This document shows, one piece after another, positions 8,566-16,575 of a stretch of DNA of 64,000 nt. The notes below the pieces were generated by a model that saw only the letters and a list, made by a program, of their open reading frames with translations, searched no databases and had not been told where the DNA came from. Where the stretch lies: assembly GCA_964533215.1 (NCBI GenBank), contig CAZHLJ010000001.1:124001-188000 (forward strand). Direction: 5' to 3'. The stretch comes from Bact-08 sp964533215 (GTDB lineage Bacteria > Bacteroidota > Bacteroidia > Bacteroidales > UBA932). How positions within the stretch are numbered: the first letter of the stretch is position 1; every line of letters begins with the position of its first letter. The position numbers and the translations under genes were made by a program.

Positions 8566-9865
8566 ATTTGATTTTATGGAACCATGATTTGTCATTAAGT
8601 CCAATGCTTATGACAAACATAAGATATTTCTCTTTTACAAGGTTATTTTTCAAACTCCCCCTCTGTCCCATATCGACTGACAGTCCTATTGAATTATATC
8701 CTCTGGAGATGGGCATACTGACACCCAAGGTAAGTCCGGCGGAGTTTATCTGATTTCCCCCAATATTCATATATGATTTCTCATAATATCCACCACCTTT
8801 GTATGTTATACGTTTGAAATAATAACGGACATCATATTTGTTTGGTGTATATTCAAACCCTAACTTAAACGTATTGCTTACTGCTGTCTTGAAATCCACA
8901 CCAGGGGTGGCTGTAAATGACGAATTGCTCCAGTCCTGTCTTGAATAGTCAGCACCAATCATCCAACTGTCATTTTTTCTCAAGGATACTCCAAAGCCCA
9001 ATTCAGTAGGAATCTCCATCTTAGTATCCGGTGTTGTCACATATGAAATAGTATCAATTGCACCTGTAGCACCAATAGCTTTCGCATATTTTGTGTAGTC
9101 TCCGGTCAATTTTGATTTTAAAAGATAGGTTGTACCCAAGGTCAGGTTCATATCCTTGGAAAAATTAAGAGAGTATTGCAAACCTAATTTCCCTGAAAAT
9201 GAGCTGATAACATAATCCATTCCTGTCTTGATGCTCCTGTATGAACCGCTGGAATTAAACAATATGTTTGAATATCTGTCTATTGTTCCAAAGTAATAGA
9301 TTCCCTGCGCTCCAAAAGAAAAGTTTTTAAACAATTTGAACGAGCCTCCAAGGAAAAGCTGGCTGATACCTCCAGTACCATACTTCTGATACTTGATATC
9401 ACCCATTTCTGCAACCAAAGCAGGATCTGTCTCAGTTTTTTCAAACTTATAACCAATATTGCTGTATGGCGTTACACCAACAACAATTGCAGATTTCCTG
9501 TAAAGAGGCAATGTGATGATAAGATGGTTCATATTGAACGCATTGTATGCCGACTCAGTATTTTTGCCGGACAGATAGTAATTCTTCTGCTCCATTCCAA
9601 AGTCAAGCATGAACGAAAGTGAGTCCCTTTCTGAAATGGCAGCAGGATTCAGATAGTTAATGGAACGGACATCCTTGACTCCAATGCCTATTCCTCCCAT
9701 ACCTTTGTTGAAAGCGGTACCCTGCCTCACAACATCCCCCAATCCAAAAATGGAGTAAGGGGTATAGGAACTTAAAGCATCTGTCGTCTGAGCAAAAATT
9801 TGCTGACCTGATAGAAGCAGAGCAAGTAAAATTGCCCCTTTCTTGATTTTTTTAATATTTCGCAT
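8558..9865 (-). CDS. Outer-membrane beta-barrel protein (FadL/OmpP1-like), function unknown
   Basis: This 435-residue protein has a signal peptide (residues 1-25, cleaved after I-F-A-Q) and a long series of alternating-hydrophobic strands. Near the start it has GLGDVVRQGTAF....GGIGIG......INYLNPAA, the N-terminal signature of FadL/OmpP1-like Bacteroidota barrels, and it ends in a strand-like segment before a lysine-rich tail. It lies between coaX and lptC, overlapping coaX by 14 bp and lptC by 8 bp. That suggests strict co-expression with LPS export and CoA synthesis genes. FadL homologues carry hydrophobic compounds, but nothing here fixes a substrate. The architecture call is firm; the role is open. 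Confidence 0.75.
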   Translation of the reverse strand: MRNIKKIKKGAILLALLLSGQQIFAQTTDALSSYTPYSIFGLGDVVRQGTAFNKGMGGIGIGVKDVRSINYLNPAAISERDSLSFMLDFGMEQKNYYLSGKNTESAYNAFNMNHLIITLPLYRKSAIVVGVTPYSNIGYKFEKTETDPALVAEMGDIKYQKYGTGGISQLFLGGSFKLFKNFSFGAQGIYYFGTIDRYSNILFNSSGSYRSIKTGMDYVISSFSGKLGLQYSLNFSKDMNLTLGTTYLLKSKLTGDYTKYAKAIGATGAIDTISYVTTPDTKMEIPTELGFGVSLRKNDSWMIGADYSRQDWSNSSFTATPGVDFKTAVSNTFKLGFEYTPNKYDVRYYFKRITYKGGGYYEKSYMNIGGNQINSAGLTLGVSMPISRGYNSIGLSVDMGQRGSLKNNLVKEKYLMFVISIGLNDKSWFHKIKYD

Positions 9866-10574
9866 GGTAATCTGCTATATGGGCCAAGCCCATCATCACT
9901 AAGTTGTAAACTACAAATATGGAACTTTTCAGTTTTTCTGCAAAATAAATCGCATCTCCCCCGGTAAAAATAAAAATATGGTCCGGAAATCGACTTATGT
10001 AGCCCTCAACTTCAAAAATCAGACCTAAAACCACACCCGACTCGATCGCCTCCTTAGTTGTCCCCCCCGTAAGCTTAACCGACTCGGGATTGTCTAACAA
10101 CGGAAGTTGCTGTGTATAATGGTTTAACGCCTTAAATCTAGTCTTAAGTCCCAATGAAATATTCCCTCCGGAAAATTCTTTTTTTTCACTTAAAAAATCT
10201 ATAGTCAAGGCTGTTCCAAAGTCGAAAATGATACAATTCCGTCCAGGAAAGAGGGCGGATGCAGCAACGGCTGCCGCTAGTCTATCTGTACCCAAGGTTT
10301 TAGGGGTAAGATATTTGTTTATTATTGGAATTTCCGTTTCAGAATCTAGAATAATCAATTTGTCGCACTTTTCCTTAAGATTCTTGTAAAAACTATCCTC
10401 AAAATGCCTTACAGAGGAGATAATCATGACAGAGGGATGATTCTGATCTGTAAGTTCCATAATGAAACCCATTATATTGTCACCATCATAACGATGAGTC
10501 TGTCCAAGTTCCACACCTTCGGCAAAAGCCGCCTTAAGTGAGGAATTTCCAATATCTATTATAAGGTTTGCCAT
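9852..10574 (-). CDS. coaX: Type III pantothenate kinase
   Basis: CoaX phosphorylates pantothenate to 4'-phosphopantothenate, the first step of coenzyme A synthesis, and unlike type I enzymes is not inhibited by CoA. The 240-residue protein has the ASKHA phosphate-1 motif D-I-G-N-S-S at residues 6-11, GTDRLAA near residue 95, D-F-G-T-A-L-T-I-D (phosphate-2 region, about 119-127) with G-G-N-I-S-L-G following, and G-G-D-A near the end (adenosine motif). It starts 10 bp downstream of mfd and overlaps the following OMP gene by 14 bp, so it belongs to the leftward mfd operon. Length is normal. Confidence 0.92.
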   Translation of the reverse strand: MANLIIDIGNSSLKAAFAEGVELGQTHRYDGDNIMGFIMELTDQNHPSVMIISSVRHFEDSFYKNLKEKCDKLIILDSETEIPIINKYLTPKTLGTDRLAAAVAASALFPGRNCIIFDFGTALTIDFLSEKKEFSGGNISLGLKTRFKALNHYTQQLPLLDNPESVKLTGGTTKEAIESGVVLGLIFEVEGYISRFPDHIFIFTGGDAIYFAEKLKSSIFVVYNLVMMGLAHIADYHAKY

Positions 10575-10584
10575 CGTTAAATTA

Positions 10585-13500
10585 TTATTGTTTCATTTCT
10601 GATAATATCAGGAACGCTTTTTCAACACTTTCGACAGAGTTTACTGTTATATAGAGTTTTTCTTTCTGTTCCTTGAGATGGAAACGCTTAGCCTGCCTCT
10701 GCAAAAACTCCAGTACTTTGGCAAAATGTTCTGATTTATAGTAAGACGAGAGTTGGTTACTCACAAAATATGCAAGCATCATTCCGTTTTTCAGGACTAT
10801 CTTTTCAAAACCAAGCTCCACTGCAAGCCTCCTTAATCTTACAGTGTAAGCAAGTTGCCTTACCTGATCCGGAATAGGTCCGAACCTGTCTGCCATTGCA
10901 TCCAGGAACTGCAGCAGCTCCTTTTCCTCCGTTATTGCATCCAGCTCCTTGTAGAGTCTTATTTTTTCTGCAGTAATTCCAATATAATCATCCGGAATAA
11001 GTATTTCCAGATCTGTATCTATCGTACAGTCAGATATGTACTCCGTATCTTTTGCTCCTCTCCCATCATAATCAACTATGCCACGCTCTTCTCTCAATTC
11101 AGAGAATGCCTCTGAAAGTATCCTCTGATAAGTTTCAAACCCCATATCTGCAATAAATCCACTCTGCTCTCCACCCAGAAGGTTACCCGCCCCTCTTATG
11201 TCAAGATCCTGCATGGCTATATTGAACCCACTGCCAAGATCTGAGAATGCCTCAATTGCCTTGAGTCTTCTTCTCGCATCATCGGTTATTGAGATAAGAG
11301 GCGGAACAATAAGATAGCAGAAGGCTTTTACATTGGACCTGCCAACCCTTCCTCTAAGCTGATGAAGGTCGCTCAGGCCAAAATTCTGAGCTTGATTGAT
11401 AATTATTGTATTTGCATTCGGTATATCGATGCCGTTTTCCACTATCGTTGTGGCAATAAGTACATCATAGTCACCAGCCATGAAATCCAGCACAACTTTT
11501 TCAAGAGTTCCTGGATCCATCTGCCCATGTCCGATACAGGTCTTTACTTCCGGACACAGTCTTCGCACAATATCCTCTACAGCTCTTATATCCTCTACTT
11601 TATTGTGTACCAGGAATACCTGTCCACCTCTCTCCACTTCGAAATTTATAGCATCCCTTATGTAATCTTCGTTAAAATCCATTATCTCCGTCTGAACCGG
11701 AAGTCTGTTAGGAGGAGGAGTGTTGATTATTGATAAATCTCTGGCACCCAAAAGAGAAAACTGAAGTGTTCTTGGAATAGGGGTTGCAGAAAGAGTAAGG
11801 GTATCCACATCCAGCTTAAGCTGGCGAAGCCTCTCCTTAGCAGCTACTCCGAATTTCTGTTCCTCGTCAATAACCAGCAGCCCAAGATCCTTGAATTTGA
11901 TCTCCTTGTTAAGAAGTCTATGAGTTCCTATGATAATATCAATCTTTCCATTCTCAAGGTCAGTGGAAATCTCCTTTATTTCTGTAGATGTTCTAAGCCT
12001 GCTCAGATATTCTATCCGACAAGGAAAATCCTTAAGCCTTCTGCTAAAGGTCTTATAATGCTGCAAAGCGAGTATCGTTGTAGGCACTAGCAAAGCCACC
12101 TGTTTGCTGTCCGCAACGGCTTTAAATGCAGCCCTTATTGCTATCTCCGTTTTTCCAAAGCCTACATCACCACATATCAGCCTGTCCATAGGGAATGACT
12201 GCTCCATATCCTCCTTTACCGCCTTGGTCGCCTTTTCCTGATCTGGTGTATCTTCATAGATAAAGGATGCTTCAAGTTCATTCTGCAAATAGGTGTCGTG
12301 CGAAAATGGGAATCCTTTTGCATCCCGCCTCTTCGAATAGAGGTCTATCAGATCTTTTGCAATATCCTTAACCTTTGACTTTGTCTGCTTCTTTAATTTG
12401 TCCCAAGCTCCTGTTCCCAATTTATACACCTTTGGCGGTGCCGCATCCTTGGACTTATATCTAGATATTCTGTGTAATCCGTGAATTGAGACAAAAATCA
12501 CATCCCCGTCCTTATATATAAGCTTTACCGCCTCCTGCTGCTTTCCATTTATCTGAGTCTTCACAAGGCCTCCAAACTGGCCTACTCCATGGTCGATATG
12601 CACGATATAGTCCCCTACCTGATATGAGTTTAGCTCGTTTATAGTGAGCCTCTCACTCTTCTCCACTGCTCGCTGAGTCTTTACCCTGTGAAACCTTTCA
12701 AAAATCTGATGGTCTGTATATAGGCAAATTTTTGAGATATGGTCAACAAAACCTTCATGAAGGGACCAATCCTGAGCACTGAAAATCACACCGGCCTTTT
12801 CCGTAGATGAGAATATCTGTCTTAGCCTTTCAATCTGATTGGGATTCTCACTCATAATAGAGACTTCATATCCTTGTGCCGTTCTATCGGATATGTCTTT
12901 TGCCAACAGTTCAAAGTTCTTATTGAAAGATGGTTGTGGGACCGTATGGTATATGATAGTTTCGTCTGCTGTGATTTCTCTTGAAAGTGGACCGAAAAAT
13001 ATCCTTTTATGTTTCTCCAGGCTGTTAATGAAAGTCGCCTTGTCTAGCAGCTCCTCCCCATCTTTCTGGTGTTCTTTCAAAAGTGATATCTGCTGCGTGA
13101 AATATTCGTAGTCGTTAACCCAAACTGTTGATTTACCCTTGGAAAATGTAAAGAAGTCTACCAAGTCGGCTTTAACATTTCCCTCATAAATATTAGGAAA
13201 TATCTCAATACTCTCCAACTCTTCGGTAGATCTTTGGCTCTCAACATCAAACAATCTAATACTTTCAACTGTATCGCCGAAAAAATCTATTCTATAAGGT
13301 CTATTATCGGAATATGAGAAAAGATCTATCAACCCACCTCGTAATGCAAACTGGCCTGGTTCTGTTACAAAGTCCACTTTTTCAAAGGAATACGCCATCA
13401 ATGTCTCCTTAATGAATTCATGAGACAAAGTGTATCCTTTTGAAATACTAAGAATTCCTGATTGTAATTTCTTAGTGTTTATGATCAACTCTGAAACAGA

Positions 13501-13893
13501 ATGAGGATAACCTACAATAATAAGCCTGCTCTTCTTATCTTTGCCTGACAGAAATGAATTGACCGCCTTTATGGCTGCAGTTCTCTGAACAAGATGAGAG
13601 GAATCCTTTATACTGTTTCTTAAACTGAAATTTACAGAACTAGGGAAAAAATATACGCTATCCTTGTCTATCAAGCTGATAAGGTCGTTGGAACAATATG
13701 CGGCATCCTCCTTATTATTCAACAATACAATATGAAGACCCTCCTGCATTGCCGCAGCCATTGCAAAAGCCTTGGCAGAAGAGTATAATCCTTCGAGAAC
13801 CATAAGATCCTTCGAAGGGTTCATTACCCATTCAATCAATCTCTTACTTGACTCCTGCTCGGCGAAACTTCTTACTGGATTACTAATTTTCAT
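10585..13893 (-). CDS. mfd: Transcription-repair coupling factor Mfd
   Basis: Mfd removes RNA polymerase stalled at DNA lesions and recruits UvrA. The 1102-residue protein has all parts in order: UvrB-homology region (about 1-330), the CarD-like RNAP-interacting domain (about 430-500, beginning N-S-Y-Q-V-G-D-Y-I-V-H-I-D-H-G-V-G), the RecG-like motor with Walker A GDVGFGKTE (about 570-578), D-E-E-Q-K-F-G (motif II), SATPIPRTL (motif III), the second RecA domain with Q-L-R-G-R-V-G-R-S, and a C-terminal UvrA-masking domain. It is the first gene of the leftward operon, starting at the edge of the candidate replication origin, with a perfect TATCTTTG element 12 bp upstream of the ATG. Confidence 0.96.
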   Translation of the reverse strand: MKISNPVRSFAEQESSKRLIEWVMNPSKDLMVLEGLYSSAKAFAMAAAMQEGLHIVLLNNKEDAAYCSNDLISLIDKDSVYFFPSSVNFSLRNSIKDSSHLVQRTAAIKAVNSFLSGKDKKSRLIIVGYPHSVSELIINTKKLQSGILSISKGYTLSHEFIKETLMAYSFEKVDFVTEPGQFALRGGLIDLFSYSDNRPYRIDFFGDTVESIRLFDVESQRSTEELESIEIFPNIYEGNVKADLVDFFTFSKGKSTVWVNDYEYFTQQISLLKEHQKDGEELLDKATFINSLEKHKRIFFGPLSREITADETIIYHTVPQPSFNKNFELLAKDISDRTAQGYEVSIMSENPNQIERLRQIFSSTEKAGVIFSAQDWSLHEGFVDHISKICLYTDHQIFERFHRVKTQRAVEKSERLTINELNSYQVGDYIVHIDHGVGQFGGLVKTQINGKQQEAVKLIYKDGDVIFVSIHGLHRISRYKSKDAAPPKVYKLGTGAWDKLKKQTKSKVKDIAKDLIDLYSKRRDAKGFPFSHDTYLQNELEASFIYEDTPDQEKATKAVKEDMEQSFPMDRLICGDVGFGKTEIAIRAAFKAVADSKQVALLVPTTILALQHYKTFSRRLKDFPCRIEYLSRLRTSTEIKEISTDLENGKIDIIIGTHRLLNKEIKFKDLGLLVIDEEQKFGVAAKERLRQLKLDVDTLTLSATPIPRTLQFSLLGARDLSIINTPPPNRLPVQTEIMDFNEDYIRDAINFEVERGGQVFLVHNKVEDIRAVEDIVRRLCPEVKTCIGHGQMDPGTLEKVVLDFMAGDYDVLIATTIVENGIDIPNANTIIINQAQNFGLSDLHQLRGRVGRSNVKAFCYLIVPPLISITDDARRRLKAIEAFSDLGSGFNIAMQDLDIRGAGNLLGGEQSGFIADMGFETYQRILSEAFSELREERGIVDYDGRGAKDTEYISDCTIDTDLEILIPDDYIGITAEKIRLYKELDAITEEKELLQFLDAMADRFGPIPDQVRQLAYTVRLRRLAVELGFEKIVLKNGMMLAYFVSNQLSSYYKSEHFAKVLEFLQRQAKRFHLKEQKEKLYITVNSVESVEKAFLILSEMKQ

Positions 13894-13904
13894 AAATAAG
13901 GATG

Positions 13905-13912
13905 CAAAGATA
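13905..13912 (-). promoter_or_regulatory. Probable -7 promoter element for the mfd operon
   Basis: TATCTTTG on the minus strand matches the Bacteroidota -7 consensus TAnnTTTG exactly and ends 12 bp before the mfd ATG. No clear TTG -33 element is seen at the expected distance, so this is supported by half of the usual signal only. Confidence 0.5.
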
Positions 13913-14335
13913 GTTTATTAACACTACTGTAGAAAAAATGTTAACAACTAGGTTCAGTAAATGTGGACAATTTTTAAGAACTAAATTTTTAAAATAACGG
14001 ATTTTTTATATATAGATATTCCATTTTGAAAAGCAAGTTTTAGAAGGACAATTTTTCATCTTTTTATTGCAATTTTATCCACATCCTTCTTTTGTGAAAT
14101 ATTTTTTTCAGTAGTTTTCAACACATGTTTATAATTGCAGTTGATTTTTCTCATTCTATTTATTTACAAATAATTATTAAGTAGTATGTCTGTTGAAAAC
14201 TATGTTAATATGTGTCAGTAAATTCTATTTTTAGTTAACATCTTTACTTATCAACATATGAACAGGCTATAATCAAAAACAATAAGATTTATTAAAAGAT
14301 TAATATATATTTGTAATTATTAATAGTGTTAAGAA
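13913..14335. other. Candidate chromosomal replication origin (oriC): AT-rich gap with DnaA-box cluster
   Basis: This 440-bp non-coding stretch separates the divergent mfd and ruvB genes. It holds five 9-mers of the form TT(A/T/G)TC(C/A)ACA. A perfect DnaA box, TTATCCACA, is at 14075-14083 (+). TTGTCCACA is at 13962-13970 (-). TTTTCAACA occurs at 14115-14123 (+) and again, inverted, at 14191-14199 (-). TTATCAACA is at 14248-14256 (+). Very AT-rich tracts that could unwind lie at about 14001-14020 and 14299-14327. Genes on both sides are transcribed away from it. The box form and the setting are what a bacterial oriC looks like; in this phylum the origin need not be next to dnaA. A long regulatory region for mfd and ruvB is the alternative. 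No small gene was found in it. Confidence 0.55.
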
Positions 14336-15352
14336 ATGGCAAGTTTTGATCCTCACAGCGAGAAGGAAATCAAAGATAGAGATTTTGAAGGACAAATAAG
14401 ACCACAGGAATTTTCGGAGTTTTCAGGTCAGGATAAGATAATTGAAAATCTTAAAATCTTTGTAAAGGCAGCAAAACTAAGAGGAGAGGCTTTGGATCAC
14501 CTTTTACTTCACGGACCTCCTGGTCTTGGAAAAACCACTTTGGCACATATTGTAGCAAATGAACTTGGTGTAGGCTTAAAAATAACTTCAGGTCCGGTTT
14601 TGGACAAACCGGGAGATTTGGCTGGTTTGCTTACAGGCCTGGAAAAGGGTGATGTTCTTTTTATAGATGAAATTCACAGACTTGCACCTGTTGTTGAAGA
14701 GTATCTATACTCTGCAATGGAAGATTATTCAATTGATATAATGATAGATAAAGGACCAGGAGCAAGATCTGTACAGATTACTCTTAATCCTTTCACTCTG
14801 ATTGGAGCGACAACTAGAAGTGGATTGCTTACTTCTCCTCTTAGAGCAAGATTTGGAATTCAATCTCACTTAGAATATTATGATTCTGAAGTTCTTCTAA
14901 AGATAATTATAAGAAGTGCTGCGATATTAAATATTGGAATTGAAAAGGATGCAGCAAATGAGATTGCAAGAAGGAGTAGGGGAACTCCTAGGATTGCAAA
15001 CTCTTTATTAAGAAGAGTAAGAGATTTTGCTCAGGTTAAGGGTACAGGTGTAATTGACTTGTATATAACAAATTATGCATTAGATGCTTTAAATATTGAC
15101 AAGAGGGGATTAGATCTTATGGATAACAAGATTCTCTCTACGATAATAAATAAATTCAAGGGAGGACCAGTTGGAGTTAGTACTATTGCAACAGCAGTGA
15201 GTGAAGATATTGGAACCATCGAGGAGGTTTATGAACCTTTTCTGATAAAAGAGGGATTTATACACAGAACTCCAAGAGGAAGAGAAGTGACAGATCTGGC
15301 TTATAAACATCTGGGTATAAATAAAAATATTATTGGAGAACTTTTATTATGA
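14336..15352 (+). CDS. ruvB: Holliday junction branch migration ATPase RuvB
   Basis: RuvB is the hexameric AAA+ motor that drives Holliday-junction branch migration with RuvA. The 338-residue protein has the RuvB N-terminus (I-R-P-Q-E-F-S-E-F-S-G-Q), Walker A GPPGLGKTT at 60-68, Walker B with D-E-I-H-R-L, sensor 1 G-A-T-T-R-S-G-L-L, the arginine finger in S-P-L-R-A-R-F-G, and the winged-helix C-terminal domain. The gene opens a rightward pair: its stop overlaps the start of the next gene by 4 bp (ATGA). The partner ruvA lies 19 kb away on the other strand. Arginine codons here are almost all AGA/AGG, unlike the CGT-rich nuo genes, which fits modest expression. Confidence 0.97.
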   Translation: MASFDPHSEKEIKDRDFEGQIRPQEFSEFSGQDKIIENLKIFVKAAKLRGEALDHLLLHGPPGLGKTTLAHIVANELGVGLKITSGPVLDKPGDLAGLLTGLEKGDVLFIDEIHRLAPVVEEYLYSAMEDYSIDIMIDKGPGARSVQITLNPFTLIGATTRSGLLTSPLRARFGIQSHLEYYDSEVLLKIIIRSAAILNIGIEKDAANEIARRSRGTPRIANSLLRRVRDFAQVKGTGVIDLYITNYALDALNIDKRGLDLMDNKILSTIINKFKGGPVGVSTIATAVSEDIGTIEEVYEPFLIKEGFIHRTPRGREVTDLAYKHLGINKNIIGELLL

Positions 15353-16575
15353 AACGAGTATGTTCAATATTGACAGTTTTACTATTCTTAGTTTTTTTTA
15401 ATGATCTATCTGCCTGTACTTCGGCTATAATAACAGGAAGACTTACACCTGATGGCAGGCCTCTGTTGTGGAAAAACAGAGACACGGGAGAGGATAACAA
15501 CAGGGTGCAATATTTCAGAGGAGAAAAATACAATTTTATAGCTGTTGTAAATAGCCCTGACAAAACAGGCATAGTGTGGATGGGTACTAATAATGCCGGT
15601 TTTTCAATAATAAATACTGCTTCGTATAACCTTAAGGACGATGATATTAAGGAAAAAGATATGGATAAGGAGGGTATTCTTATGTTTGAAGCTCTCTCTT
15701 TATGCAGCAATCTGAAGGATTTTGAAAATTTTCTTAACTCGCATAAAAAACCTTTAGGTGTTGAGGCAAATTTTGGGGTAATTGATGCAGAAGGAGGAGC
15801 TGCATATTATGAAACAAACAATAATAAATTTGTAAAGTTGGATGTAAACGATCCTAAAATAGCTCCAGAAGGTTATCTTGTTGTTACAAATTACTCTTAT
15901 TCAGGAAGGTTCAATGAAGGAATGGGTTATATAAGATATCAGACAGCAAGAGAGATTCTTTGCAGAAAAGCTACTTTTATGAACATTACTCCTCAGTGGA
16001 TATTTAATAACCTTTCACGTTCCTTTTATCACTCTTTGCAAGGTTTCGACCTTCTTAAACCTGATCAGTCGCCGGAACGCTATACAGGTTGGGTGGTAGA
16101 CCAGGATTTTATTCCAAGGAAGACCTCCACATCCTCTGTGGTCATACAGGGGGTTAAACCAGGAGAAAATGCAGAAATGACTACAATGTGGACGGTTTTG
16201 GGGTATCCACCAGCTGGAATTGCGATCCCGCTATGGGTAAAAGGAGGAGAGCAACAGCCTGCTGTTGTTTTGCGTTCCGGCGATTCACAGAATGCAGTTG
16301 CATGTGACAACGCTCTTGCTCTTAAATACAAGACATTCCCAATCATTCGAGGTAATGGCCCCAAGTATATGAATTTCAATCTTATAAATAATAGTAAAGG
16401 AACCGGTTATATGCAGGAGCTTAAGTCTGCAGAAGAGAAAATTTATAAGTTATACAAGGAAACTATCGAAAAATGGAGAAAAGAGGGCATCAACTCAGAC
16501 GAACTTTATTCTCTGAACAAGCAGACTGATGAGGTGCTTATCGGTGCCTACAAGGCCCTCTCTATAAACAACTAA
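15349..16575 (+). CDS. Secreted Ntn-type amide hydrolase (C45/choloylglycine-hydrolase-like)
   Basis: This 408-residue protein has a signal sequence ending D-L-S-A, directly followed by Cys23 in C-T-S-A-I-I-T-G. An N-terminal Cys exposed by cleavage, followed by a short strand and W-K-N-R-D-T, is the signature of the Ntn hydrolase superfamily of acyltransferases and linear-amide hydrolases (peptidase C45, penicillin V acylase, bile-salt hydrolase). Conserved-looking positions after it include N-x-x-G-F-S-I-I-N-T (about 84-93) and the E-A-N-F-G-V-I-D-A-E-G segment. It probably cleaves an amide bond in the periplasm or outside; the substrate is unknown. L-S-A-C also reads as a lipobox, which would conflict with a free catalytic Cys. 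It is translationally coupled to ruvB (4-bp overlap), and its stop interlocks with that of the convergent GH20 gene. Confidence 0.75.
   Translation: MKRVCSILTVLLFLVFFNDLSACTSAIITGRLTPDGRPLLWKNRDTGEDNNRVQYFRGEKYNFIAVVNSPDKTGIVWMGTNNAGFSIINTASYNLKDDDIKEKDMDKEGILMFEALSLCSNLKDFENFLNSHKKPLGVEANFGVIDAEGGAAYYETNNNKFVKLDVNDPKIAPEGYLVVTNYSYSGRFNEGMGYIRYQTAREILCRKATFMNITPQWIFNNLSRSFYHSLQGFDLLKPDQSPERYTGWVVDQDFIPRKTSTSSVVIQGVKPGENAEMTTMWTVLGYPPAGIAIPLWVKGGEQQPAVVLRSGDSQNAVACDNALALKYKTFPIIRGNGPKYMNFNLINNSKGTGYMQELKSAEEKIYKLYKETIEKWRKEGINSDELYSLNKQTDEVLIGAYKALSINN

Noticed and set aside
8566..8604. Longer LptC start at 8604
   Set aside because: It would run into the preceding barrel gene. The start at 8565 gives the expected membrane anchor near the N-terminus.
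14001..14330. Small genes in the mfd-ruvB gap
   Set aside because: Short frames there are AT-rich, lack any plausible start signal and match no family.
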